Of a stretch of 64,000 nucleotides of DNA, positions 34,997 to 47,966 are shown in pieces. The stretch lies in assembly GCF_047496725.1 (NCBI RefSeq), contig NC_132974.1, positions 10,645,001 to 10,709,000 of the forward strand. The letters are read 5' to 3'. Under the pieces are notes generated by a model that was given only the letters and a program-made list of their open reading frames with translations, was not told the DNA's origin and did not search any database. The DNA is from Anoplolepis gracilipes. Lineage: Eukaryota > Arthropoda > Insecta > Hymenoptera > Formicidae. Each line of letters starts with the position of its first letter. Positions within the stretch are counted from its first letter, which is position 1. Both the position numbers and the translations under genes were made by a program.

Positions 34997-36905
34997 GGAA
35001 AAACGCCATCGTCCCCCTTATAATAATGTTATAGCTCCGCACGCGGAAGGAGAGAAACAGAGGCAGATTCGCGGCGCGCCGTGTAACTGTTATGATCACT
35101 ACCGGCAGTGACGATTATTGGGTGCGCGGGCTGCCAGGGAAACGACTGTACGACTTTCCGGGAGAGACTCTACCGCTCTTTCTCATCCTTTTTTTCTCCT
35201 ATTCTGGAAACACGAGCGCGCGATCCGACGTTCGCTCGTATTCCGCGCGATTTCCTGACGTGCTACGATCTTCATCGGGAGTTTCGCGCTCCAAGTGCCT
35301 GTCTTAACGTCGCGATTCTCGCGGCGCAGATTATATTATCTATTCGGCTCGCAGTACCTGTTAACTTTAACGCGTTAAGCGTCCCGCGATAGCAGTCTGG
35401 CTGCCGGCAAATCCGCCGTATCAAGAAATGCGCCGAACACGTGTTCGTTTTACAATCGAGGCGTGATAATGTCTTTCTCATTAATATTTCCGTTTTGAAT
35501 ATTCAAACGTGGCGTAAATTAATAATTGGCGGCACCCTGATCGTTCGCGATATGATATAATATATCTCTTGCAAGACTTTATATCCACGGAGTTTCTCTT
35601 CAAGAAAATGTCCGGGACGAGGCAGCTTTTAAGATACGTCAAGACATCTCATTTAATTAAAAGCGACGAATTAAGAACATATCCTTTACCCTTTACATCG
35701 AATAAAGCGAAATGTAAAATTTTAATATCGAATTAACTCAAGATGGTCACTCGATAAGCTCGACATCCTGCCAATTAGATCATAAACGCGGTCTTTTGTC
35801 CCATGCGAATATTGCGGCGGCTGAATGTGTCCGATGTACACGCATCGCATCTCCTGTCCCATGCTCCTGGTCTCCTGTAGAACGACATACACAGTAATTC
35901 TAGCCTAACTGGGACAATAGGAGCTTTGTCGATAATGGCGAGGCGAGATCCGTGTCTGACAAGAGTGTAGCTGCTGCTACTACTTGCGAGAGGACCGGGG
36001 ATTTTCCGCAACCTAGAGCGATTAAGTGGCCCGGTGTCGTTACACGATTAATCTCCACCCGCACAGATAACGGGGCTCGCGTACAGATAGCGGAATGACG
36101 GGGGTATATATCGATGCTTTCTCTCTTATTATCAAACAAACGGAGGAACCTTTGCCGGGGGCGCTTTTAAAAGCACTCTGCCACGTGTATAGAAAATACG
36201 CGGCCAAGGTACTCTGTCTCTCTTTTTCACTCTGCGGGCGATGAGAGACGGTACAGTGGATGTTCCATTAATATTCCATTCCGTACTGGCTCGTGAACAA
36301 TACGTTACGGCTACCACCATTAACGGGAAAACCTAAACAGCGTTTTTACGTGAGAAGATCATCAAATCGAGTTTCACAGTCGTTCCGCGACAAACAACGG
36401 ACCGAAATTCGCGTGACGCGTATTTTTGCGTTTCGACACTGTTATTTTTCATGTACTAAAAGCAGATAATACGGAAAAAATATTCGTCAAAAGAGATGAA
36501 AAAAAGATACATCTATATTTTACCGTTTGCTCGTGTTAGACGAGATGTAATATACATATTTGATTGAGATGTTTTAAGGCCAATTTTCATGTACGCAGAC
36601 GCTCGATCATAAGTAACGTTTGGAATAACATTTAATAAATCAAGTAATACAATTGCCCAGCGTAATCGATTGTTTATTTTCATTTGTCAACGTCAAACTT
36701 GATTTTGCCGTAAAAGAAAAGATAAGCAAGTTTACTGTATTGTTTTGCCAGCGTCTCGCAAAGTTGCGTCAATCGAATATGATCGGCGATTATTATTCTC
36801 ATATATTTTTGAAAACAGTAAGGAAGAGAATCGTAACGTCGAGTCTGATCACTACTTTCATTTCCAGTCGAATAAATCAACTATGTCTGTCACGTAGACT
36901 TTTTA

Positions 36906-36936
<31 letters not shown>

Positions 36937-37435
36937 TCCGTCTCTATGTCATCTTTCATACGTGTCTTTTTACTTCGCGCTTCTTCTTCTTTGACCATTC
37001 AGAAACCTGGAACGCCGATCTCTCGTCTCCTTTCTTATATATATCGTATCCACTGGTTTTTCTCTCTTCTTTTTTCGCTTGCACAACCCCATGTTCTAGA
37101 CATCGAGTGTTACTACTGAAAATATTGGCGGCCCATCCGTCCAACGCTTTTGTTCCGTTTTGGTACGTCTGTATCTTTCCGTAAAGCAGGACAAGAAGGG
37201 TGAAATAATATTTCACACAATGATAAGTGTCTTCCTGCGAAGTAAATGTCGGTCGGTCGTCGAATCAACATTTGTCATATTAAACTTGAGTTCTTGAGCG
37301 AGAACGCGACTTGTAAGAGGAAGAAGGGGAAGTGTGCAATATGTGAACTGAAGTTTTACGGAGGGAATTATATATCGAGCGCGCGTACACAGGGCCTTTG
37401 GAATTTGCAGTTTGAAGAGACGGCGTAGTCTCTTA

Positions 37436-37438
<3 letters not shown>

Positions 37439-37498
<60 letters not shown>
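37439..37498. repeat. (GT)30 microsatellite
   Basis: Thirty perfect GT units, a likely Z-DNA-forming tract. It creates the poly-TH block inside an apparent 209-residue minus-strand frame (37213-37842), which is therefore not a credible gene. Confidence 0.98.
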
Positions 37499-37500
<2 letters not shown>

Positions 37501-38486
37501 CGCGACATTCGCGAGAACGTTTGTTTTAAGGGCACAATTATCTGCCCCTACGAAGTACTCGGCGTTTATAAGCTTGTTACGGATGTGAACTCGCGTTATA
37601 TAAGCTCGCGTCTCTAAGCCTCGTAACTTCCTTATGGTCGGCACACTCACGGTGGTTTCCACGCCCGCATCACATACGCACAAAGATATATACACACATA
37701 TAGGCAAAGACGGGATGATACTTGAAACTCTAGGGAAATACAAATAATATTCTGCGTCTGTTAAATTTGCGATATATCCGGAGAAACGTAAAATTGAAAT
37801 AGTTTTACGCATTGACACAAATAACGTTATGTAACAATGCAAATGTTCGTTTTTTCTTCTCTATACTGCTATACGACATAAAAATAATGCGGAGAAAAAA
37901 TTTGACAATGCAAATACACTCCAATGCATATATGTAAAATAGAAAGAGTGCAAAAATAATGCCCGTTCTCTTGTTTAACTTTACGTGAACGAAGGTTATA
38001 ATTCAATCAGGACTTTAGAGGAGATATTATTCCGCGTGTCTCTCTCTTATTTTTTTGCAGAAAAACACATTTAGCAAGCTAGCGTTAAAACTCTGTAAAG
38101 GTATTTCATTATCATTTCATTCTATTGCCTTTTATGTATTAATGGAAAGCTCTCTTTAAATGTACCTATATATATCTATGTAAAAAGCACCGCGTGCACA
38201 GAGAAAATTCAGTTTCGAATACTTTTTGGAATAAATCTCTTTTTTTCCAAAGAGAGATCGATTTGTATTATATTGTAATTTTACGGACGTTGCTCACGGA
38301 GGAGAGAAGAGGGGGGAGGGGAGAAGGTAATATTTTCTATTAACCGTTTCCAACGCAAGGTTCTTTGTGTCGTACGGTAGAAAATTTGTTTCGTCATCAA
38401 ACTATCGTTTCGAGCCGAATCAATTTTTGTTTGTACGAATTGCCCGAATAAAATGTGTACCTCGATTAAATTTATATTTGAAAGCG

Positions 38487-38489
<3 letters not shown>

Positions 38490-38528
<39 letters not shown>
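38490..38528. repeat. (CT)n microsatellite
   Basis: About 20 CT units ending in CCCTCCTCC. Confidence 0.95.
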
Positions 38529-38532
<4 letters not shown>

Positions 38533-38921
38533 CTCCTCCTCTGTGTGCGAATCGATTTTCTGTAACGCGTTCTGTGCGCGATACAGGTCCGCGCGTGTAT
38601 TTTTTTTTCTCTCCTCTACCTAGTCCGACCGCGTAAAATAATTTATCGACCCCCTCTCTCCAGCCGGTGTAAAAAGCAATTCTCGTGAAATACCCTAACC
38701 TGGGTTACCGTTAATTAATTTCCTACCAACAATGTTGAAGCGATTTTCTAAGTTGACGACTCTTCTTCGTGTTTACGCGCGCGCGCGCGCGCGCGAGATG
38801 CGCTTCACGTTCGACTTAACTTTTCGCGAATGGAGGGCAAGTAGAATGTGTCACACGGGAATGTGTATGCACGCGAGCGCATTGAATCTACATTCGTTCC
38901 GCTTCTCCAATGCGTAAGACC

Positions 38922-38952
38922 ACCCTCCTCCCCCTTCCCCCCCCTCCCCCCG
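38922..38952 (-). other. C-tract block (minus-strand G-quadruplex potential)
   Basis: Runs of C5, C10 (interrupted only by the line of T's around it) and C6 within about 30 bases give several G-runs on the minus strand. Confidence 0.6.
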
Positions 38953-39938
38953 GTCTCCCGTCTACCACGAACAGAGAGGAAACTTCATCGATGTGCATTC
39001 GCGAACTCGCGCTCACGAGGAAAACGCCTTCCGATTGAATCCAGTTATGTAAAGGATGGCGTGAATTTTACGCGTCGGCTTTAGCCGCATCGTCGGGAAT
39101 AACTTGGAGCCTGCACGGCCAGGAGGGTGCGAGACCTTTCCTCTGAATAAATTTCTAACGATTTACTCGCTGGATGTGAATTCCCGTTGGTCCATGATTC
39201 GAGAGAAATTTATCGATGTGTCAACGATATAACGGAGTTGCGCGAATAAAATGGGACAAACGCTTTCGGCCCCTATTCCCGATGAAATGAGTGCATCGAG
39301 AAGTTTATGAAAAGATGTAAAAGATCAGATATACATATATCATAGAACGGTCTGTTGTGTTGGTTACTCTTGGCATTATGTTACGGAACGTGTCGTGAAA
39401 TCTAAGAACGAATCGATCTGCACACGCGTGTAAGGTACACAAGAGGAACTCGTAATGCACCGCTATTGTCGCGTTTACGACATTTCCGGTTTATAGGCGA
39501 TGTATAGCAATGCGCGTTTTACGCAATCTTCGCTTTACGCATGCAGTTACGTACCGACTTGCTGCGACTCTACTATCCATGAATCGAGATTCACGTCGCT
39601 TTATCGTTCGTTTAACACTGGATTCACAACCGGCGCAGTTATTAAACCTTTCGTTAGTCGCTCAAGGCTCGCATAAGGTCGACGATTTATGTTGGTCAAT
39701 AGTCCAGAATTTAGCGGCCAGTACGCGAGAAAATGTTCGTCTATATATATATACGGAAATGTCCACCTAATGCATTTCTAGAGAGATGGCCAAACTCGAA
39801 ATGCGATCAATCTCACGCACATAAGCGACGACATATATCATTATACATACATATATGTACGTGAACTCGGAATTGAAGTAATCGGTGACTGGTTAATTAA
39901 TTGATTTTCATAACGATTATTAGCGGAACAAGTAAGTA

Positions 39939-39993
39939 GAATATATGTATGTACATTATGAATATATGTACATCATGAATATATGTACATTAG
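39939..39993. repeat. Three-unit 17-bp tandem repeat
   Basis: GAATATATGTACATCAT-type units. The first carries a 4-base insertion (GTAT) and the last ends TTA. Each unit contains the self-complementary ATGTACAT. Confidence 0.85.
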
Positions 39994-42649
39994 ATCGGCA
40001 AGAATGAAGATATTATACAGCACGCTGTACATTTACGAGAGTGGATTTTATTGCGTGCAAAATTATTGGAGATTTTGCTAGATGAAAGTTCCAACGGCCG
40101 TATATTTAATCGACCATTGATGGAATTGTTTCGAGTATCTCGTAACGAAATACCAGAGCAAAATTTTATGCATTACTCGTTGAAATAACTTTTTATACTA
40201 ATGTAAATTGATTTGCTACGTACATGTTAAAAATGTATCGATTAATTTTCAAAGAGAAAACGAACGTTGTTCGAGAAAATGATATAATATTTTTAAACAA
40301 TTTTCTAATATATACGTTTAGGAGAAATTTCAAATATCAAATGGATACAAAACCTTATTTCAGCTTTTTTATATGATAATTTTGATTTTATACAACTATA
40401 TATAATACATATTAAATATATTTTTAATATATTATATATTAAAATCCATCTATATAATTATATAACTATGAATAATATAATATGATTAATTGAATTCTTT
40501 CATATCATCGAACAATGTCGTTTTAAAACGAGCAACGCTTTAAGTGCCATCGTCGTTCGACGATCCGTGAAACAGTTGTTCGATATAGATAAATGGCGAC
40601 CGTTTAGATTGCGCCGCATTTTCACAGACGAGCGGCAAATATGTCACGACGCGGACGGGAAGATGACGTTTCTTCAACGACGGAGCGATCGATTCTCTCT
40701 CATTTCGTCGCTTCGCCATTTAAAGCGCCAGGCGAATGTTCACATCGGCGAAGGTAGAAGACTGTACGTTTAAACAACGGAAGCCTTCTTCTCTCACGAG
40801 CGCTTCCATGAAGCGTTTAACGAAATTACTTTGAAACGCGAAGAAGTACGCTACTCTCGGCTCAACTCGGCAACCCTTTCCCTAGGGTTGCCGGCCCTTC
40901 CGCCTTTTGTACAACTCCTCGCTCTCTCATTCTCTTTCTCTTTATCACACTCTTTCAGATACACACTCTTTCTCTCATTTCGCGCACTCGTTTGCTGATC
41001 CCTAACCAGTCGACGAGCTTTAAAAACTACCCTCTTAAACCCGTTAGAATTACACCAGCCGATTCTTACGCTCTTACTTTCTCTCCCGTCGTTTTTGTCG
41101 TTTGTTTTTTCGCGACGCGCGCATCTTCATCTTCCTTCCTATGGAGTAAACAAAGCTCGAGCTACGTAATTATCACCGGGTAGAGCTTATCGGAGCTCCC
41201 GAGTCTACCTCCGAAGGACGGTAAAAATCCTCTAAAGTATTTCTCTTTACGGCGAATAGTCTGCCTTTAACCAGCAATATTGTTGGAAATTAGTGCGGGG
41301 GACGATCGGTAATGACTGGCGTTAAATCCGTGCTTTAAAAAGGATCGAAAGGATACTCTTTTACGAACGATAACAGTGAAAGATAACGGTTTCTCCTATT
41401 TTTTTTATGAATCGGACAATTCAGATTTTTTTCTCGTCCCACGTGGAAGGAAACTTAGGAATTGCTTTAAAGAACCTGGGAGCGACGAGGAAAATAATTT
41501 CTCTTTAATAATTTCATCGACATGAAGAGCGTTGCGTCTGTAATATTTTCTTTCGCGTTGTATATTTGCCCGCGTTATTCCCCGAGTCTCGCACGAATAT
41601 CTCTCCTTACGCTCTTTACGATACTCATCCTCGCTGTTTACATTGTCACGTCGCGTACATAATTTAGTGGTTTTAACTTACCTAGGCTTCTAGACGGTGA
41701 ATTGCGTTTATATGCGACGCGGTAATGTTTTAGAATTGCACGCGCAATTTATATCGTCAATATTTGCAACAAAATTAAGAGAGAGAGAGAGAGAGAGCCA
41801 TGTATGTTATTCTCGAGAATTTGAGATACAAAGACACTCAAATTATTGACCGTATCGCGACATTGAATTCAGCGTAAGAAAATTATTGTTTAATACGAGC
41901 TAGCTCATCGCTCATGGTGTCTCGTCGGAGATTAAGCTCGCGTCGTTTGTTCACGCGAACTTGTTGCGTGTCGTATGCCATAATAAGAATAACCGGCAGA
42001 TTGGAATCGCGTGGAGTAAAAAATAAAAAAAGACATTAATCTTGAACGAGAATACACAATATTGCCGCGCGTGACTTGGAAAACGCTTTGCACAGAATAA
42101 GATTGATGCCACTTTTCGGCATCTCGTGACGCGAATATAATTCCGATTGTTAACGCCAGTTTCCGCGCAGAATACATACGGTCGCTTCGCGCCGTTATTA
42201 TAGGCAGATATTTGTTGCGAGACGTGTAAAAAAAAAAAAAAAAGTACGAGAGCAGGGATCGCGAAATTTGCAAGTCAATCAACCGAGATATTCGAATGAT
42301 CGATTATTTCCCCCTAAATTCTATTTTACGTTTTATAATAAGATTTCGCTCTCATTATTTTCCTCTCTCGCTCTCTGCGTTCTCTATCTTATATCTGTAT
42401 ATCGGGCATCTGTCAAGCGAAGGAGCCAAATTCCGCGTTCGATGACGTTCTCTCTGAATCCTCTATTCTGAAACAGAATAGCGTTGAGGTCAATTGATAC
42501 CGATCGAATGCTGTAGTTGCACTCCCAGTGGCTCTCCGCAAAGCGCGTGCAACGTGATAGAGGACTTTCGAGAGGGGGCTCGTGGAAAGTCCAAAATTGA
42601 CCGGGCACAAATGTCAGTCCGGTCCAGTTTCGTCCTCCGCGTCAGTTCG

Positions 42650-42830
42650 GACGTGGCGAACCGTAAACCGTGAATGTTTTACCATGAAACGGAACGATCC
42701 AGAACGGCGATCGTTCCCGGGTCCGGGATAGAACGGAGCGGAGCGCGCGAACCGACCTGCAGGTCGGCGACCATAAATTCGAGGCTGACCGCACGAAAGG
42801 ACCGTTCTGCGGCGCCGATATTATTAGTTT
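42650..42830. other. GC-rich dyad cluster, possible regulatory element
   Basis: Two clear dyads lie 35 bases apart: GGAACGATC (42691-42699) pairs with 42709-42717, and CCGACCTGCAGGTCGG at 42752-42767 is a 16-bp perfect palindrome. The hexamer GAACGG or its complement recurs at about 42702, 42731 and 42801. The block is GC- and CpG-richer than its surroundings. This could be a binding-site cluster or promoter-proximal DNA, but no adjacent gene is recognised. Confidence 0.4.
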
Positions 42831-43849
42831 ACGGGAACAGTGACTAAACTATAGACGGCCACTAAAACAAACAAGGATAGCCGGTACGGAGGGACTAAGC
42901 GAAAGAGGGGGAGAGAGAGAGAGAGAGAGAGAGAGGTTTAAGGGACGGTGGTTACCGTCCGTGTGGACCGCCTAGCACCCCCGGTTGTTTATGCCTCATT
43001 AGCCGCAGTAGTTACGTCAGTGCCCTTAACTATGCTACGAATTGAACACCGTGCCGTACCCCTTTACCAACGCGCCGCCGGCTCGTCTACGATCTATAAC
43101 GTATATCCGGTATGCATAGCCGTAGCCGCGCTGCAACGACGCGACCGTCGTTGAATATTCGAGCGACCGCGCATAATATTACCGGATCTCTACGACTAGC
43201 ATGCAAAAATGTATATTACATTAATGATATACAGTTTGTGTGTGTATGTGTGTATGTATATCTGGAATATGTAGACTTTGAATTTTTTCGACGCAAAGCT
43301 TATGACACACTCTATATTTATGTATATAAATGGCTACCGTCTCATGAACTTAAATTTTCAGATTTCTTTCGTAAAAATGTTAATGGCATATCTTTATACG
43401 TTTAAGAAACTCGACAATATGTACATAGAAAAAATTTTCCCTTTAAAATTTACTTTTTAAAAAGCATGGTAATTGTGCGACAATATATGGCACTTTTAAA
43501 TATTTTACTTCTTTTTATTAATATAATTAATATTAATTTTGAAAAATGTAAAAGAGTTTATATTTTATTTTTTTAAATAGAAAAATTTACAAAGCTGTAA
43601 TATAAAATATAATGTATAAATGTTATAAAATATTTTCAGTTGGTCATTGATAATAATAAAATGTACAGTCTATATTTATTGAGAAATGCGTGAAAATTTT
43701 AGCACGCAACTATCTGCACACATAATAATATTTACATAAACCAAGTCGTTTTAAATAATTTAAAACGGAAAAATTTATGTTAAAATTTAATAACAATTTT
43801 TCTTATATAAAACTAAAAACAGAGTCAATCAAAATTGTACATCGACAAA
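42831..43849. other. Non-coding stretch, no gene seen
   Basis: GA array at 42911-42935, CpG-rich DNA to about 43200, then a GT/TA-rich patch and AT-rich sequence. Two overlapping plus frames at 43112-43405 and 43278-43460 are open together, so at most one could be coding. Neither has a known domain. Confidence 0.5.
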
Positions 43850-44330
43850 AAGAATAACTGTTTTAATTTTTTTTTTATTTAGACTTGAAAATTTTTTAGA
43901 TTATTAAATACGAATCTCTGATCATGACTCTGCCAGTCAAAATGGACACACTCAAATAGTATACATAAATTTTTTTCATATATTTATATATAATTTTTTT
44001 TAGAAAAATTATTTTTTAATTCTGTGACCTCATTTAATTATGTCAGTTAAAATTTGTAAATTTTGACATTATTATTTCAAAATTCAACGACTTAAAAAAC
44101 TTTTAAGTTTGAATAAATATAATTGAAAATCATTCATATATAGATTGAATGATCTAGTTTGCAACTTTTTTCACAAGTCTCATAATTAACATTAAATCTC
44201 GTAATTAAACTTCTTATTGTTCATGGACACAACAAATTTCTAAAGATTAAATGTTTTAACATTAATCGCAGCAAAACTTATTCAACACGTCATATACTGT
44301 TGCTGTAACATAACATGCATTACATAAAAT
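43850..44330. mobile_element. AT-rich foldback element, copy 2
   Basis: Relative of the element at 11.4-12.44 kb. 44082-44175 matches 11957-12040 directly and 11758-11841 in reverse complement, best over ATTCAACGACTTAAAAAAC and the following 30 bases. Similarity weakens but continues to about 44310 against the reverse complement of 11640-11757. Its second arm is partly visible at 43865-43910. There is no open frame, and the ends are not defined. Confidence 0.55.
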
Positions 44331-44516
44331 ACATTAAAATAATAAATTTTTGTAATTTTAACAATAAATTTATTATTATTGCGACATGATGAAATAATTT
44401 GAAAGCCAGAATTGTATTTGATATCATAAGAACTGTGAAATGGTGATTTTCCTTTACATATTTTCTATGTGTGTTATTGAATATTATGTTATTATAATGG
44501 AACATTAAAATTGTCA

Positions 44517-44580
44517 AGCAAATAATATTGCATACTGTAATAATAATCGAGCAAATAATATTGCATATTGTAATATTACA
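44517..44580. repeat. 33-bp tandem duplication
   Basis: AGCAAATAATATTGCATA begins at 44517 and 44550. The two units differ at a few positions, and each contains GCAAATAATATTGC, an imperfect palindrome. Confidence 0.85.
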
Positions 44581-44994
44581 AAATTAACCATTGCAAAATT
44601 ATTAGTTTAATTAAAATTATTAAAAAAGTTTTATTAATTGTAAAATTAAACTTTCTAAGAAGTTTGTAACGAAAAGAATAACGCGAAATGAGATTTAATA
44701 CTTAACACGATTTTCCACATTTATATTTATCTATGTAAAAAATGATTGAAAGTATTCTTTGAGATAATAATCTCTCAAGCAATGATGCTCGCACACATGC
44801 GCATGTGATTAATAAGTAATATGATGTAACATTACTTTAATACCAATTTTTTGTAATAGAAAGCAGATGAACATGATACAGTGGTCTGTTTTTTTTCTTC
44901 CGGCGAGAGAGGAACGTTGGAGATGAACTTTCACTAAAGTTAGCGTTATACATATATGTAATGAAACTTTACAGAGAGAGAGAGAATGATAGAG

Positions 44995-45016
44995 AGGGGG
45001 GAGGGGTGGGGGGAGA
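44995..45016 (+). other. G-run block
   Basis: G6, G4 and G6 runs separated by A or T, flanked by GA repeats. Possible quadruplex on the plus strand. Confidence 0.6.
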
Positions 45017-45286
45017 GAAGTTTACATCATGAGTCTGCTAACATGCAAGAACGTCAATGTACGCGTTTGCATCGATTTTTACTCTCACGCGAGAGCACGG
45101 ACATTTTGCAAATTCGCGCTACTTCCTTTTTTTATCGGATTCAGTAGATTAATAATTCCAGACCAAACTCGCGAAGTACTATAAAATTCTATCGTGCGCT
45201 GAATTTAATTTAACAAACTCTCATTTCCACACAGCCAGATTGAACATGTCAAATGGTGAGATAGTTTGCTTTATCGATTCTTCCTC

Positions 45287-45292
<6 letters not shown>

Positions 45293-45349
<57 letters not shown>
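45293..45349. repeat. (CT)28 microsatellite
   Basis: Long CT array, uninterrupted until TTTCTCCC. Confidence 0.97.
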
Positions 45350-45354
<5 letters not shown>

Positions 45355-46126
45355 CCTTTTTGCTTCGACTCTACGAAGACTACATTCCCGCACTTACTTT
45401 ACGAATATCGGGTGACAGGTTGCAAAATAGAAAACCGAAGAAATTGCCCAGAGAGATGGGTAAGCCTCTTTTCTCTTTTTCCGAGATTCGATGTAAAATA
45501 TCGCGGTGCGCTCTTAAAGGCAATAACTGACATGGAATTGTATAAATCCGACATATCCTCGGAAAATATTCAGCATATTCTCGTGTAACAGCAAGCGGCT
45601 TCTACACGTGTTTCACGTGTGCACGCGCGCTTCTCTCTCTCTCTCTCTTTCACTTTCTCTTTTTTTTCTCTTCTCTTCGTTTCCTCTCGGCCTGCTTTTA
45701 TGTACTTTTCACTTTTGTACGTCGGTAGACACGTGCGGAGTTATCTGACGGGAACGAGGCTTAAAGCTTTCGCCGGCAAAGCTTTCGCGTACGCGCAAAG
45801 CAGGCGACATTTCATATAGGCGTTTTCTGCTAATGGAGTTTCAGTCTGCCAGACCTCGTTGAAAACTAGGCGACGAATTGTTGCCACGATGAAACGTTGG
45901 CGTTCAATTGAAGCAAAGACTGATTACACGAAGCGTTCCGTTCGCCCTCTTCCACTTCCCTTTGTCACATCGATAGTGTATGTAAAAGTTTAACGTCGTG
46001 ATCAAGTCGCTCGCAATCAACGCTCTGAAGCGAAATATTAAATATTTCAATCTGCAGCCGGAAATCTCTTCTCTCGAGTAATCGTATTTAAATTGAGGAC
46101 AAAATCGCAAATATCCGCGATTGCCA

Positions 46127-46139
46127 GAGAAAGAAAGAA

Positions 46140-46190
<51 letters not shown>
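46127..46190. repeat. (GA)n microsatellite
   Basis: GAAA units grading into GA with one AAG interruption, ending in G6. Confidence 0.95.
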
Positions 46191-47721
46191 AATCATTTAA
46201 GTTTTATTCTTTATGTGCAAACAATTTCATAGCACGCGAGAATGCTCTGCAGAGAGGCAATTTCTATTTCGCGGAATAACTTTGGGTTCGCAATTGTTTT
46301 ACATAAAAGTCGCCGGAGAGTGTACAAGTAAAACGCACACATGTGTAGCCGGGGTTATGCAAAAATATATTATTCTTCACTAGATTGTAATTTTGAAAAA
46401 ATTATCTTTAAAATGAAAGAAGAAATTTCTCCTGTTATCGAGCTCTCCATGTGTTCTTTTTTGTTTTTTTTCTTCTATAAAATTTTTTTTTTAGATTAAA
46501 TTTACCTTTTGTGCGCATCTTCCTTAGATGTACAGAGTCTTAGATGATACGAGAGAAACTTTTTACACACAATGCATGTATGCACATACATGTATCCGTG
46601 TCTCGATAAATCGCCGCGTCGCCATCCGCGCGGCACTACTTTGTCATTTCGAATTTGAGCAACAAAGTTTCGGTGGAAAGCAGTAATAGAAACTTTGCGC
46701 CGACAGCGGAAGCTTGTACACTGGGAACCCGCAAGTTACCAACATCCGGCGGTGCTATCACGTACGCGTGTGGCGCATTTACGAATATCGGTGACTGGGA
46801 GTGTAAAAATATGCTAGTGACAGGCTAATAAATTGATAGTCTGACTTTGAACTACTCGCGAAATTTATATTTTTTTATTGAAATGTGCAAGATGTGTCTC
46901 GAATGAACGAATAAAATCATCGGCGATAATATCGATGTATCGCATATGTTATATTTTATTTATTTATTTTTTTTTTTTTTTTAACAACAACTATTAGATT
47001 TCGCACTCGTCAGCGTTTCCGATGATCCACTGAGGCGTACATCTTGTGTACGATAATTTTTCGCGGTCCAGTAAATAACGATCACGGTCGTCGCGATGAC
47101 GTAACGACGTTACGGCCGTCATTGCGTTCGCGTGGAAATCAGCGGAATGAACGCGAATCGCGCAAATTGCGATACATTAATTTTTGCGCGCTCCCTCGTT
47201 TAGCGTATTTATCGCTGAATTCGAAACGGCGAAATTTCGCGAGCGCAAGAGAGAAACGACGGCGACTGGATAACCGGGAAAAAAATAATGCAGAGACGCG
47301 GAGAGAGATGAGATGGAGGCGTAAACGGGAAGAGCCGGTGGCTGGGTACCATGGTGGGATATTTTGTAATTAAACAGGATAGAGTCCGCGAACCGCGTTG
47401 ATTCATCGTTTCGTATTATGGGCCGAAACGTTTCGCAATTAAACGCCAGTTGCACGGCCGCTGCTGCAACGAGACGTTGAAAGAGTTGACGAAAAAAAAA
47501 GAACAAACAAGAGGAGAAATACGCGGGAAAAGAAATATCGGGGGACTTATTGCCGACCGCGGATTTCCATGAAACGCAGTTTCGAAATGAAACGATGGTT
47601 ATGCTCGGCAATGATCGATAATCACGTCGGAAATCTACTTTTGAAATGTCACATTTATCGACAAATACGAATAATATATATAGAACATTTTTGTTTGTTT
47701 TTGTTTCCCAAATTTTTCCAG

Positions 47722-47966
47722 AAGAAAACGTATTTGTAACTCGTGAAAATTGTCTCATTTGCAATTATATATGGCGAATAAAATTGATCAGAAAGCGTGA
47801 ATTTAGAATATTTGTATTGTTTTCAAATACGAATAATACATATCATACCGTGAAAGAACTCAGACATGACCTGGAAATCCAAATACGAATATTTAAAAGA
47901 TGTTTTTCAAACTTGTGGCGTATAACAAGTATAATATATACGAGTACGCAATCAAGTCGCTTTTAA
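47722..47966 (+). CDS. Possible terminal exon, unidentified
   Basis: A very good acceptor precedes it: a T-rich tract from about 47690 ending TTTTTCCAG, AG at 47720-47721. The frame then stays open for about 81 codons to TAA at 47964-47966, in AT-rich DNA where stops should be common. The peptide begins ENVFVTRENCLICNYIW and is rich in R, K, I and F, with a basic helix-like stretch HTVKELRHDLEIQIRIFKR. It would be entered in phase 1. I recognise no domain, and no AATAAA lies close downstream. It could instead be a chance frame behind a T-rich tract. Confidence 0.2.

Larger units (their letters stand above)
34017..37438. other. Non-coding stretch, CpG-rich, no gene seen
   Basis: CT array at about 34460-34496, the (CCCCCG)4 tract at 34973-34996, and a TA run at 36905-36935. 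Open frames such as 34396-34779 and 35108-35392 are overlapped by frames on the other strand and show no domains. 36430-36640 is more AT-rich. Confidence 0.55.
37499..42650. other. Non-coding stretch, no gene seen
   Basis: Mixed CpG-rich DNA with a CT array at 38490-38528, (CG)n at 38777-38795, a C-tract block at 38922-38952, a three-unit 17-bp repeat at 39939-39993, an AT-rich zone at 40190-40510, a GA array at 41779-41797 and an A-run near 42229-42243. Frames at 39510-39770 and 40567-40773 have no recognisable domain. Confidence 0.55.
44331..47721. other. Non-coding stretch, no gene seen
   Basis: AT-rich to about 44870, including a 33-bp tandem duplication, then mixed CpG-rich DNA. It holds a GA patch and G-run block at 44973-45016, CT arrays at 45293-45349 and 45632-45648, a GA array at 46127-46190 and T-rich runs at 46460-46500 and 46960-46982. 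A 195-residue minus frame at 47177-47764 includes a poly-F from an A-run and shows no domain. Confidence 0.5.

Noticed and set aside
37213..37842. 209-residue minus-strand open frame
   Set aside because: Its middle is a poly-Thr-His run from (GT)30, and nothing on either side resembles a known protein.
43112..43460. Two plus frames with protein-like composition
   Set aside because: Both are open over the same bases in different frames in AT-rich DNA, with no domain and no splice sites that favour either.
47177..47764. 195-residue minus frame
   Set aside because: It includes a poly-Phe stretch made by an A-run and has no recognisable domain. It also overlaps the opposite-strand candidate exon at 47722.
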